Source: Paenibacillus psychroresistens (GTDB lineage Bacteria > Bacillota > Bacilli > Paenibacillales > NBRC-103111). Taken from it: a stretch of DNA of 64,000 nucleotides. Of the stretch, positions 9,543-17,902 are shown piece after piece (the stretch's first letter is position 1; every line of letters starts with the position of its first letter). The stretch lies in contig NZ_CP034235.1 in NCBI RefSeq assembly GCF_009728935.1, forward strand, positions 714,501-778,500. The letters are read 5' to 3'. The position numbers and the translations under genes are program-made. Under the pieces are notes generated by a model. It was given only the letters and a program-made list of their open reading frames with translations. It ran no database searches and was not told where the DNA came from.

Positions 9543-10077
9543 CAGCCGCGATTTTAGCTACAATCCACTTTGAAGAAATGGCAATTAGGGTATAAAACAA
9601 GAATAAATAGAAGAACGAGATATTATATTTTTTAATAATATTCATCCAATCTAAAAGCGGCTCTAAAATGAAGGTTAAAACAGCAGATACTGAAATACAG
9701 GTGATAAGATACCCTTTCCATTTTGCGAATTTCTGATAAATCAGCATAAAGACAACAGGTAGGAAGGATAAATCGTATGGAGATGAGATCGGCTGAAGCA
9801 AATAAATGAATGTGCTTTGATAGCCCCACTTTATTAAATTTGTTAAAAAGATATCAAGCAATACCGCTTCCATTGATACAAAAAATCCGTAAAGTACGAT
9901 TTGTGTTAATTTTGATTTATCTACTATTTTCCACCAGATAATCCAAGGGACGATGCTTATTGTTAATAATAGCCACCAATCGAAAGAAAATAAGACGTTA
10001 TTTAGCCAGTATTCATGGTATAAATCCAAGTATCCCTTTCTTACCTCTTCTAATTTATCAAACGATGGATATGCCAT
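9526..10077 (-). CDS. CBO0543 family membrane protein
   Basis: 183 residues with five to six hydrophobic segments. The pattern WWLLLTISIVPWIIWW, then a DLSFLPVVFMLIYQKFAKWK segment and a C-terminal SKWIVAK, is typical of the CBO0543 family found in spore-forming Firmicutes. Function is unknown; such genes often occur in spore-former-specific sets. GAGGATA lies about 9-10 nt before the ATG. It is the first gene of a two-gene unit with the duplicated membrane protein. Confidence 0.8.
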   Translation of the reverse strand: MAYPSFDKLEEVRKGYLDLYHEYWLNNVLFSFDWWLLLTISIVPWIIWWKIVDKSKLTQIVLYGFFVSMEAVLLDIFLTNLIKWGYQSTFIYLLQPISSPYDLSFLPVVFMLIYQKFAKWKGYLITCISVSAVLTFILEPLLDWMNIIKKYNISFFYLFLFYTLIAISSKWIVAKIAAGAYEK

Positions 10078-10219
10078 CCCTTATGTATCCTCACTGATAT
10101 TTTTTGGGTGAAAAGTTAAAGTTGCGTTGGACCTGAATTATATTATTCCTTCAATGGAGGTAATTAATCCAAAATAGTTAACATTTTATAACATATGTTT
10201 TTGCATAATGGGTAGTGAA

Positions 10220-10258
10220 AAAGGGACGCAACAGGCTTATAGCCTATCGCGTCCCTTT
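10220..10258 (-). terminator. Rho-independent terminator of the DHA2 exporter gene
   Basis: AAAGGGACGC (10220-10229) and GCGTCCCTTT (10249-10258) form a perfect 10-bp stem with an inner AGGCT/AGCCT stem. On the minus strand it is followed by further T residues, so it ends transcription of the gene at 10282-11766. Confidence 0.85.
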
Positions 10259-10281
10259 ATTAGGATGAATAATAAGTGTAA

Positions 10282-11766
10282 TTAAACGAACATTTTACTA
10301 GCTTCCAGCTCTTCAGCACTTTGGACATGACCTTCAAGCTTCTTTGGTTTCTTAAGCAAGAATGCTAAGACTAAACCAACAAGGGCAATGTAAACCAGAA
10401 CTTTAAAGGTGCCGCTGAAAGATTGAGTCCATGTTTCAGGTGTAGGTATGCCGTCTGCAGGCATGAATATCTTCATTTTACTCGCAAGAATTGTGATCAA
10501 GCCTGCTACTGCAAAGGAAGTCATGACCTGCTGAGCGGCGTTAGTTAGTGAAGTAACACGACCTACTAAATTCTGTGGTGACGCTTGAATCAAATGTGTA
10601 TTAAGCGGCATCATGGAAAGTCCCATTCCAGCGCCTATCAGTGCAAGTGGTAGAATTAATGCTGAAATACCATTACTTGCGTCGATCTGTGTGAGCATAA
10701 AAGCGGCACCTGTTACGATTGCCATACCACCCATAACCAAAGGGCGTGCTCCGATTTTATCGAATAAAGCACCGCTGATTGGCATGAATATACCAGCAGC
10801 TATTGCCTGAGGAAGCATAATCAAGCCTGTGTCAAAAGCGCTGTAGCCTTGAGCTCGCTGGAGGAATAAAGGAATCATGAACATGGTTCCAAACAGGGCA
10901 ATTTGTGAAATCCACTGAATGACAATGGCTTTGCTGAAATCCATAGATTTGAATACGCGAAGCTCGAGAATAGGTTGTTTGTGCCTAAGCTCAACAATAA
11001 TAAATAAGAGCAAGGCTATAACACCAACTGTGAGACCAGTAATTGTTTTGGCCGATGACCAACCATTTCCACCTTCACTTACCCCATAGGATAAGCCGGC
11101 AAATGCAATCGGAGCTAGTAATATCCCGAATTTATCGAGGGCTGCTACAGCTTGGCGTTGAATGCTAGGCAGAGAACGAATACCTACAACAATAGCTATA
11201 ATCCCAATCGGTAAATTAACGATGAAAATCCATTGCCAGTATGCATAATCAACTAACCAGCCAGCTAATAAGGGCCCAAGTGCTGGAGCTAATAGAATCG
11301 GGATACCCATAATACCCATCACTGCGCCTACTTTATCAGGAGGAGAGAGTCTGTAAATAAAAGCCATGGCAATCGGCATAACCATCCCGCCGCCAATACC
11401 TTGGATAATGCGGTAGGTAATAAGCTGTGCGGGGTTGGTTGCAATTGCGCACAGCAACGAGCCTAAGGTAAAGAAAGCGACGGAGAATAGGAAAATATTC
11501 TTAGCTCCAAAGCGATCAGATAACCAACCGGCCAGCGGGATTACGGCTGCATTAGCTAATGCATATCCCGTTACCGTCCATTGTAACACCTCAAAAGTAG
11601 AATTAAATTCGGCCGTGAGCTTAGGAATCGCGACATTAACAGCTGTTCCGTCGAGAATGACCATGAACAATCCCATGATAATTGTAATGAGAGGAACTAA
11701 AATTTCTTTAATCGTTTGTGGCTTTTCTTTTGTTAAATCTTTTGCTGATCCAGCTGACATACTCAA
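10282..11766 (-). CDS. DHA2 family multidrug exporter (EmrB/QacA type MFS)
   Basis: 494 residues with 14 predicted transmembrane segments. Motif A lies in LAGWLSDRFGAKN and the antiporter motif C region in LAPALGPLLAGWLVDY, followed by the DHA2 signature WQWIFIVNLPIG. The family exports drugs or toxic compounds by proton antiport. AGGAGG lies upstream of the ATG. It is divergent from a TetR gene, with two identical palindromes between them, so it is probably repressed by that regulator until a ligand binds. Confidence 0.93.
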   Translation of the reverse strand: MSMSAGSAKDLTKEKPQTIKEILVPLITIIMGLFMVILDGTAVNVAIPKLTAEFNSTFEVLQWTVTGYALANAAVIPLAGWLSDRFGAKNIFLFSVAFFTLGSLLCAIATNPAQLITYRIIQGIGGGMVMPIAMAFIYRLSPPDKVGAVMGIMGIPILLAPALGPLLAGWLVDYAYWQWIFIVNLPIGIIAIVVGIRSLPSIQRQAVAALDKFGILLAPIAFAGLSYGVSEGGNGWSSAKTITGLTVGVIALLLFIIVELRHKQPILELRVFKSMDFSKAIVIQWISQIALFGTMFMIPLFLQRAQGYSAFDTGLIMLPQAIAAGIFMPISGALFDKIGARPLVMGGMAIVTGAAFMLTQIDASNGISALILPLALIGAGMGLSMMPLNTHLIQASPQNLVGRVTSLTNAAQQVMTSFAVAGLITILASKMKIFMPADGIPTPETWTQSFSGTFKVLVYIALVGLVLAFLLKKPKKLEGHVQSAEELEASKMFV

Positions 11767-11900
11767 CCTCCTAGGTTTTTTTCAAACGAATTATAAGAGT
11801 CAGGCTGCTTTAATAGCTCGTATTGCTCGCTTGACCCAGACAGTCTTCGAGAGTACAATACGAGTATAGGAACCCTTTCATTTACAACCGCTTAATTAAT

Positions 11901-11945
11901 CGGACAATTGTCCGTTTTTTCTTGATTTTAACGGACAATTGTCCG
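11901..11945. promoter_or_regulatory. Two identical palindromic TetR operators
   Basis: CGGACAATTGTCCG occurs at 11901-11914 and again at 11932-11945, both perfect palindromes, with centres 31 bp apart, or about three helical turns on the same face. They lie between the divergent exporter and tetR-type genes. Binding here by the adjacent regulator would repress both genes. Confidence 0.85.
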
Positions 11946-11984
11946 TTTGTCAATTGAATATTCAGTGAACATTGGGAAAGAGGT

Positions 11985-12593
11985 ATGGAATCCATGCAAA
12001 TCCGTAAAGAACGAAAAGACTCAATTGAACATAGACGAATTATTCTGCAAAAAGCACAATTGCTTTTCACAGAATATGGTGTGGATAGTGTTACTATGCA
12101 TCAAATTGCTAAATCAGCAGGTATTGGGCAAGGTACTCTCTACCGCCGTTATGCCCATAAGGGAGAGCTTTGTCAGGATTTAATGAAAGAAAGCTGTGAC
12201 CATTTATGTGACGAGATTCTGCAATATCTGGATAATAATCAGCAGCAGCCTGCTAAAGAACGTTTAACTACGTTATTGGAGATTTTCTTAAATTTCATTG
12301 AAAGCCATTCCCACTGGCTGGTCTCGATTCAAGCGCCAACCTGTGAAGGGCGGCAGACCCTAATGTATCAATCGCCTTTATATAGCTTTATGCATAACAC
12401 GATCAGTCAATTATTTAATGAGGTAGAGCCCAAAGTAAACGGAGCCGTTGCAGATGGAGCTTTTAGAGCGGATACGTTGATAGCTTCGATAAATCCTGAG
12501 CTCTATCTATTTATGAGGCATGAACGCGGTTATTCAAAAGAAGAGATCAAGAATAATTTGATCCAATTATATTTGGATCCTCTGTTTCTATGA
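11985..12593 (+). CDS. TetR/AcrR family transcriptional regulator
   Basis: 202 residues. The N-terminal helix-turn-helix is TMHQIAKSAGIGQGTLYRRY and the C-terminal region is the variable ligand and dimer domain. GGGAAAGAGG lies just before ATG 11985; ATG 11994 is the alternative. It is divergent from the exporter with paired operators between, the layout of a local drug-responsive repressor. Its 3' end overlaps the convergent PPK2 gene by 6 bp with no terminator. Confidence 0.92.
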   Translation: MESMQIRKERKDSIEHRRIILQKAQLLFTEYGVDSVTMHQIAKSAGIGQGTLYRRYAHKGELCQDLMKESCDHLCDEILQYLDNNQQQPAKERLTTLLEIFLNFIESHSHWLVSIQAPTCEGRQTLMYQSPLYSFMHNTISQLFNEVEPKVNGAVADGAFRADTLIASINPELYLFMRHERGYSKEEIKNNLIQLYLDPLFL

Positions 12594-13385
12594 GAATTCA
12601 CTGACATCAATTTCAATTGTTGGATACTCAAGGTTTAACTGTTCCATTGCAGAAACAATTATTTTCAATACAAGGAAATCTCGGAACCATCTTTCATCAG
12701 CGGGAACAATGTACCACGGACATGATTTTTTACCAGTTTGAGTGAAAACATCTTCATAAGCTTCGACATATTTCTCCCAATATTTACGTTCTTGTAGATC
12801 ATTGATATCGAATTTCCAATGCTTCTCAGGATTGGCTATCCGCTCTTTCAGCTTCTCATATTGAAAACTCTTCGAAATATGCAAGAAGATTTTAATTACC
12901 AGCACACCATTATCCGCCTGGAGCTTCTCAAAATGCTGAATATGCTTCAAGCGTTTTGCTGCTTCCCCGTCCGTGATTGTATCATGTACCCGCGTGATTA
13001 GCACATCTTCATAATAAGAGCGGTTAAACGCCGTAATATAGCCTTTTGCGGGCATTACTTTATGGGTTCTCCATAGAAAATCATGGGATAGCTCATCTTC
13101 ACTTGGCTTCTTGAAGCTTTCGGCCCGAAAGCCCTGTGGGTTTAAGTTGGACAAAACCTTCTTAACGACTCCATCCTTGCCGCTGCAATCCATGCCTTGA
13201 AAAAGAATCAGCACGGAATGAGTTTTACTTGCATATAGCTTGTCCTGAAGCTCCTTCAGTTTTTCTTCCATTTCTTCAAACTTCTCACGAATTTCTTCTT
13301 TATTCTTAAATTTATCAGTATCATCGGGATCGAACGCAGATAACTTCACATTCTTTCCACTATTCAGAGCGTATTTCTTCAACAT
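12588..13385 (-). CDS. ppk2: Polyphosphate kinase 2 family nucleotide phosphotransferase
   Basis: 265 residues, the size of one-domain PPK2. The Walker A motif is GMDCSGKDG, the Walker B/lid region is AFNRSYYEDVLITRV, and NPEKHWKFDINDLQER matches the conserved basic region. The N-terminal SAFDPDDTDKF resembles class III enzymes, which phosphorylate AMP and ADP with polyphosphate; the class assignment is tentative. AGGAGGAAA lies 9 nt before the ATG. It is monocistronic and convergent with the TetR gene. Confidence 0.9.
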   Translation of the reverse strand: MLKKYALNSGKNVKLSAFDPDDTDKFKNKEEIREKFEEMEEKLKELQDKLYASKTHSVLILFQGMDCSGKDGVVKKVLSNLNPQGFRAESFKKPSEDELSHDFLWRTHKVMPAKGYITAFNRSYYEDVLITRVHDTITDGEAAKRLKHIQHFEKLQADNGVLVIKIFLHISKSFQYEKLKERIANPEKHWKFDINDLQERKYWEKYVEAYEDVFTQTGKKSCPWYIVPADERWFRDFLVLKIIVSAMEQLNLEYPTIEIDVSEFS

Positions 13386-13546
13386 TGTAAATTTCCTCCT
13401 AAATTGGATTATTATCTTTTATATGTGTTAGAATATCTGACATACCCATAAATAAACATTGTTCTGCAGCGATTTTACTGATAAAATCTTTCTATGCTTT
13501 ATTATACACGGAATGCTTCGACAAAAAAATTGCAGGGGGAACTAAA

Positions 13547-14356
13547 ATGAAGAAATGGTTAACGATTGGATTGGTGGTTGTGTTTGTTGTTGCGCTAGCA
13601 GGATGCGGTAAAGCTAAAGAGAACACAGAAGGCGCACCAGAGGAGATCACTTATTCTATTGCAACAGATGCAAGCTATGCACCGATGGAGAGCATGGATA
13701 AGGAAGACATTGTTGGCTTAGACATCGACTTTCTTGCTGAGGTAATGAAAGAAGCGGGATTGAAGTATGAAGTTCGCAATACAGGCTGGGATCCAATGCT
13801 TTTAAGCGTCAAGGCTGGTAAAGAGTACCAAGCCGGGATTTCTTCTATTTCGATTACAGACGAGCGGAAACAAACCTATGATTATACGGTTCCTTATTTT
13901 GAATCCGAGAATATGATCATTACTAGAGAAGGCAGCCCGATTAAATCAGCACTTGATTTGAAGGACAAGAAGGTTGCTGTCCAGCTTGCGACAACGGCTG
14001 ATACATTAATGAGTAAGATAATGGGCAACGATAATTCAAGCTTGAAGAAGTTCGATAGCAATACAATTGCCTTGTTGGAGCTTCAAAAAGGCGGTGTTGA
14101 TGCAGTTGTGGCTGATTTTGTAGTGATCTTGGATTACATTAAGAAAAACCCCAAAGAAAAATTTGTAAGTATAGAAGATAAAGTAAACTTCACCTCCGAA
14201 TATTATGGGATTTTATTGCCTAAAGGCAGTGACTTAAAAGCAAAGCTTGATCCTGCGATTAAAAAAGTTGTGGAGAGCAGCAAGTACAAAGAAGCGTATA
14301 AAAAATGGACAGGCAAAGATCTAGACACAACTAAATTACTTGAGCAATATAAATAA
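13547..14356 (+). CDS. Polar amino-acid ABC transporter substrate-binding lipoprotein
   Basis: 269 residues of the SBP_bac_3 type. The signal peptide ends in lipobox LAGC with Cys20. Family motifs include DASYAPMES, GLDIDFLAEVMKEAG, the Arg-containing SSISITDERKQTYDYTVPYF that binds the ligand carboxylate, and a C-terminal SSKYKEAYKKWTG. GGGGGAACTAAA precedes the ATG. It heads a three-gene operon with one permease and one ATPase. The ligand cannot be fixed from sequence; glutamine, arginine or cystine are typical. Confidence 0.93.
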   Translation: MKKWLTIGLVVVFVVALAGCGKAKENTEGAPEEITYSIATDASYAPMESMDKEDIVGLDIDFLAEVMKEAGLKYEVRNTGWDPMLLSVKAGKEYQAGISSISITDERKQTYDYTVPYFESENMIITREGSPIKSALDLKDKKVAVQLATTADTLMSKIMGNDNSSLKKFDSNTIALLELQKGGVDAVVADFVVILDYIKKNPKEKFVSIEDKVNFTSEYYGILLPKGSDLKAKLDPAIKKVVESSKYKEAYKKWTGKDLDTTKLLEQYK

Positions 14357-14363
14357 AAAAGCT

Positions 14364-14410
14364 GCATGCGTAGTCTTCAATTTGCGCATGCTTTTCTTTT
14401 AAGGAGTAGA
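14364..14410 (+). terminator. Intercistronic hairpin between binding protein and permease
   Basis: GCATGCG (14364-14370) pairs with CGCATGC (14395-14401), followed by TTTTCTTTT. It lies in the 59-bp gap inside the operon and probably acts as a partial terminator or 3' protector, lowering permease and ATPase expression relative to the binding protein. Confidence 0.6.
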
Positions 14411-14415
14411 ACGGA

Positions 14416-15072
14416 ATGGATTTTAGATTTGATATTATTAGTGATTACTTGCCTGTGCTATTAAAAGGTACACTTCTAACGATCATTATTTCCTTAGTAT
14501 CCATCTTTTTTGGATCTGTTTTAGGACTTGGTGTTGCATTAGGGAAAATGTCTGCACGTAAGTATATTAACTTACCGATGAGCTGCTATATTAACTTTTT
14601 TCGAGGTACTCCGCTGTTGGTGCAAATTCTAATTGTTCACTTTGGAGTGGTGCCCTTTTTTTACGGAACTACAAACGCAATACTTGCTGCATTCGTCGCA
14701 CTTTCATTAAATTCAGCAGCCTATATGGCAGAGATTTATCGTGCGGGTATTCAGTCGATAGATAAAGGCCAAACCGAAGCGGCGAAGTCGTTAGGCATGA
14801 CACACTATCAAACCATGAAGCTGATCATCCTGCCCCAGGCTATTAAACGAATGATCCCACCTATTGGTAATGAGTTCATCGTTCTCATAAAAGATTCATC
14901 ACTAGTGACCGTAATTGCCGCTCCAGAGCTAATGTACTGGTCGAAAATGATGGCGGCTCAATACCAAAGGATCTGGGAGCCATACTTAATGGCAGCGTTG
15001 ATTTACTTTATTCTTACTTATTCCATGAGCAAGCTGCTGGCTTATGTGGAAAGGAAGTGGAAGACATCGTAA
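14416..15072 (+). CDS. Amino-acid ABC transporter permease
   Basis: 218 residues of the HisM/GlnP type with about five transmembrane segments. The N-terminal signature is [16 protein letters not shown], and the EAA loop [20 protein letters not shown] with [15 protein letters not shown] lies near residues 119-155. AAGGAG precedes the ATG. A homodimer would form the channel because only one permease gene is present. The 3' end overlaps the ATPase gene by 16 bp. Confidence 0.93.
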   Translation: MDFRFDIISDYLPVLLKGTLLTIIISLVSIFFGSVLGLGVALGKMSARKYINLPMSCYINFFRGTPLLVQILIVHFGVVPFFYGTTNAILAAFVALSLNSAAYMAEIYRAGIQSIDKGQTEAAKSLGMTHYQTMKLIILPQAIKRMIPPIGNEFIVLIKDSSLVTVIAAPELMYWSKMMAAQYQRIWEPYLMAALIYFILTYSMSKLLAYVERKWKTS

Positions 15073-15800
15073 GTGGAATTATTGAAGTAAGAGCTTTGAA
15101 AAAATCCTTTGGCTCAAATATCGTTTTGAATGGTATCGATCTTGATATTAAAGCAAAAGAGGTTTTGGTAGTGATTGGTCCTTCGGGTTCAGGTAAGTCA
15201 ACGTTTTTGCGATGCTTGAATTTGTTGGAGCAGCCAGAAAGCGGAGACATTCGAATTAATGGGATATCGCTGATGGATTCCAAAACGGACATTAAAGCAA
15301 TTCGAACCGAGCTTGGCATGGTATTTCAGCGTTTTAATCTCTTTCCTCATATGAAGGTTATTGATAATATTATGATCGCGCCCTTGAAGGTAAGGAACTG
15401 GACTAAGGATAGAGCACGCGAGAAAGCATTAGAGCTCTTAAAGAAGGTTGGTTTGTCAGATAAAGCGGAGGCGTTTCCCGATTCGTTATCAGGTGGCCAA
15501 GCACAAAGAGTAGCGATTGCCCGCGCTTTAGCCATGGAGCCTGAGATTTTGCTGTTCGATGAACCGACTTCATCGCTTGACCCTGAGATGGTGGGTGAGG
15601 TGCTGGCCGTAATGAAGGATTTGGCTAGAGAGCAAAAAACAATGATTGTCGTTACCCACGAAATGGGCTTTGCTCGCGAGGTTGGCGATCGGATTGTCTT
15701 TATGGAGCAAGGTGTTATTGTGGAAGAAGGGACTCCAGAGGAGATCTTCGAACGTCCGCAGCATGCAAGGACCAAAGCCTTCTTATCGAAAATATTATAA
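15057..15800 (+). CDS. Amino-acid ABC transporter ATP-binding protein
   Basis: 247 residues. Walker A is GPSGSGKST near residue 40, the Q loop is [10 protein letters not shown], the signature is LSGGQAQRV, Walker B is [14 protein letters not shown] and the switch His is in VVTHEMGFA. It is the GlnQ/HisP type. It starts with GTG inside the permease 3' end, behind GGAAAGGAA, so the two are translationally coupled. It is the last gene of the operon and is followed by a strong terminator. Confidence 0.94.
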   Translation: MEDIVSGIIEVRALKKSFGSNIVLNGIDLDIKAKEVLVVIGPSGSGKSTFLRCLNLLEQPESGDIRINGISLMDSKTDIKAIRTELGMVFQRFNLFPHMKVIDNIMIAPLKVRNWTKDRAREKALELLKKVGLSDKAEAFPDSLSGGQAQRVAIARALAMEPEILLFDEPTSSLDPEMVGEVLAVMKDLAREQKTMIVVTHEMGFAREVGDRIVFMEQGVIVEEGTPEEIFERPQHARTKAFLSKIL

Positions 15801-15824
15801 AGTAAGCTAGCATACTGCTATATT

Positions 15825-15853
15825 AAAAGCCCTCAAGAACTTTGAGGGCTTTT
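15825..15853. terminator. Bidirectional terminator between ABC operon and MarR gene
   Basis: AAAAGCCCTCAA (15825-15836) and TTGAGGGCTTTT (15842-15853) form a perfect 12-bp stem with a 5-nt loop. A and T tracts on either side let it work for both convergent units. Confidence 0.9.
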
Positions 15854-15872
15854 AGGCATGGCTGAAAATAGG

Positions 15873-16334
15873 TTAATCAAACTGACCTTTGCTCGCTTCT
15901 TCAAAATAGGCATAAACTTGATTTAATAAGGAGACCAGTGTGTCGCTTTGTTCCTTTCCTAGTACATCTATTAGACCTGAAAACAAAGAGTTAAAGCTTT
16001 CGGTCGCTTTTTGAACAATTTGCTGGCCTTTTTCAGTTAATTTAATCTCAGTTGTTCTTTTGTCCTTGGAATCAGTAGATCGAATAATACAGCCATTGCT
16101 GCTCAAGCTTTTAATGATTTGAGTTACCGTTGGGGAGGTTACACATAACCATTTGCTTATTTCGGAAACCGTAGCCCCATTATCACTTTTGCGAGAAATA
16201 TCCCTAATGCTGACTAAAGCTCGAACCTCACTTGGCTTCATTCCCCAAAAGGTTTTTTTGCGCCATTCCGCTTTTGCGAAGCGATCAAAAGAATCATAGA
16301 TTCTTTTCACGTCTGGGTTGGTTGTTTCAGTCAT
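15873..16334 (-). CDS. MarR family transcriptional regulator
   Basis: 153 residues with a winged helix: NGATVSEISKWLCVTSPTVT is the recognition region, followed by the wing STDSKDKRTTEIKLTEKGQQ. GAGGGGAATTTC precedes the ATG. It is divergent from the envelope cluster at 16558, with about 220 bp between them, so it could control itself, that cluster or the amino-acid transporter. Its ligand is unknown. Confidence 0.9.
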   Translation of the reverse strand: MTETTNPDVKRIYDSFDRFAKAEWRKKTFWGMKPSEVRALVSIRDISRKSDNGATVSEISKWLCVTSPTVTQIIKSLSSNGCIIRSTDSKDKRTTEIKLTEKGQQIVQKATESFNSLFSGLIDVLGKEQSDTLVSLLNQVYAYFEEASKGQFD

Positions 16335-16505
16335 GAAATTCCCCTCAATCTGAGACTTTATTTACCTTTAATTGTACTCTAAACGTATTAGGGGTTCAAC
16401 TTGAGGTTTCCTTTAAGAAAAAGGTCTTATTAAAGCCAATTGTTAATATAATATCTCCTATATAAATAAATGGTTGTGCATGTAGAAGGAATCCTGTAAT
16501 ATCTA

Positions 16506-16537
16506 TTGATAGGTTGGTAACCTATCTAAATTATAAT
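16506..16537 (+). promoter_or_regulatory. Candidate long-spacer promoter with palindrome before the envelope cluster
   Basis: TTGATA (16506-16511) and a perfect TATAAT (16532-16537) are 20 bp apart, and the inverted repeat GATAGGTT-GGT-AACCTATC (16508-16526) lies mostly in the spacer. A long spacer with a dyad is the layout of MerR-activated promoters, but no MerR gene is nearby; repression at a normal promoter is also possible. Confidence 0.4.
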
Positions 16538-16557
16538 GGGGAATAAGGTGTATCTAA

Positions 16558-17892
16558 ATGATGACTGTTGGCTTATTAGGAACAGGATATTTAGGTCTTG
16601 TTCATGGTGTGGGGCTGGCTAATTTTGGGATGAAGGTTATATGTACGGATATTGATATTCAGAAAGTTGAATTGTTGAACGAAGGGCAGCTTCCTTTCTT
16701 TGAACCAGAGCTAGCCAGCAATATGAGAATGGCAATGGATGCGGGGCTTCTGATTTTCTCCAATGATATCAAGCTGATGATTGAGTCCAGTCCGATCATT
16801 TTCATCACGGTTGGTACACCTACAACAGATGAGGGAGAGGCTGATCTCTCTAATGTAATAGAAGCAGCGCTTATGATTGCCACCTATATGAATGAGGATA
16901 AAGCTGTTGTTATTAAGTCTACGGTTCCTGTGGGTAGTACAAGACACATTGAGCGAAGAATAGCTAAGGAGCTTGCGGATAGGAAAGTTTCGACGCGCGT
17001 TGAAATTATCTCGAATCCAGAGTTTTTAAGTGAAGGATCAGCTGTTAAGGATATGAACCACCCCAATCGGATTGTCATTGGTACTCAAAGTGAATATGGC
17101 AAAAAAATAATGAATACAATTTATCATAAATATAAGGAGAAACGGGTACCGTTTATATACACGGACCTCGAAACAGCGGAATTGATTAAATATGCTTCCA
17201 ATGCCTTTCTTGCTACTAAAATTTCTTTTATCAATGAGTTCGCTCTGCTAGCGGAGAAAACAGGAGCCAATATCGTGGATATATCTAAGGCGATGGGATT
17301 GGATAAGCGAATTGGTTCGGCCTATCTTCAGCCTGGAGCCGGTTATGGGGGCAGCTGCTTTCCCAAAGATACAGCAGCCATTCTAAATTTAAGCAATCAC
17401 TATGGAGAACCATTGTATGTCGTAAAGGCTGCTATAGAAGCAAATGAAAAACAGAAGAATAGAATGGTTGAGAAAATTGCAAATTCGCTGGCTCAAAATG
17501 GCAGCCTCAAGGGAGTTAAAATAGCTATCCTGGGATTATCCTTTAAACCTAACACAGATGATATACGCGAAGCTCCGAGTATTCATATCATTCGAAGGCT
17601 TCTTGATAAAGGTGCCCATATTCAAGCTTATTGTCCGGGAGGTTCGGTGAAAACTAAGCAGGTATTTAAGTCAGATGAAGCTCAGATTAAATATTATGAG
17701 GATGAATACCAATGTGTGATTGCCGCAGATGCAGTTGTTATTCTTACGGAATGGAGCCAATTCTATAGGTTGAACTTAGATCGCATTCAGACTTCCATGA
17801 AAGGCAATCTGTGGTTTGATTTAAGAAATCAGTTTGTTAATCATAAAACGATTCGCAAGCAATTTAATTATCAACCAGTTGGTTTGAACTAA
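16558..17892 (+). CDS. UDP-glucose/GDP-mannose dehydrogenase family (probable UDP-glucose 6-dehydrogenase)
   Basis: 444 residues. The NAD motif is GLLGTGYLGLVHGVGL, the middle motif is NPEFLSEGSAVKDM, the catalytic Cys267 is in GYGGSCFPKD, and the C-terminal motif is LGLSFKPNTDDIREAPS. The reaction is oxidation of UDP-glucose to UDP-glucuronate with two NAD+, in the cytoplasm; a related UDP-sugar is possible. AAGGTG lies upstream of paired ATGs (16558 and 16561). It heads a five-gene same-strand cluster with 10 bp to the epimerase. Confidence 0.92.
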   Translation: MMTVGLLGTGYLGLVHGVGLANFGMKVICTDIDIQKVELLNEGQLPFFEPELASNMRMAMDAGLLIFSNDIKLMIESSPIIFITVGTPTTDEGEADLSNVIEAALMIATYMNEDKAVVIKSTVPVGSTRHIERRIAKELADRKVSTRVEIISNPEFLSEGSAVKDMNHPNRIVIGTQSEYGKKIMNTIYHKYKEKRVPFIYTDLETAELIKYASNAFLATKISFINEFALLAEKTGANIVDISKAMGLDKRIGSAYLQPGAGYGGSCFPKDTAAILNLSNHYGEPLYVVKAAIEANEKQKNRMVEKIANSLAQNGSLKGVKIAILGLSFKPNTDDIREAPSIHIIRRLLDKGAHIQAYCPGGSVKTKQVFKSDEAQIKYYEDEYQCVIAADAVVILTEWSQFYRLNLDRIQTSMKGNLWFDLRNQFVNHKTIRKQFNYQPVGLN

Positions 17893-17902
17893 GGAGAAGC
17901 GT

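Noticed and set aside
13386-13546. SAM or other amino-acid riboswitch / T-box before the amino-acid transporter
   Set aside because: I found no conserved S-box, L-box or T-box sequence in the 160-bp leader.
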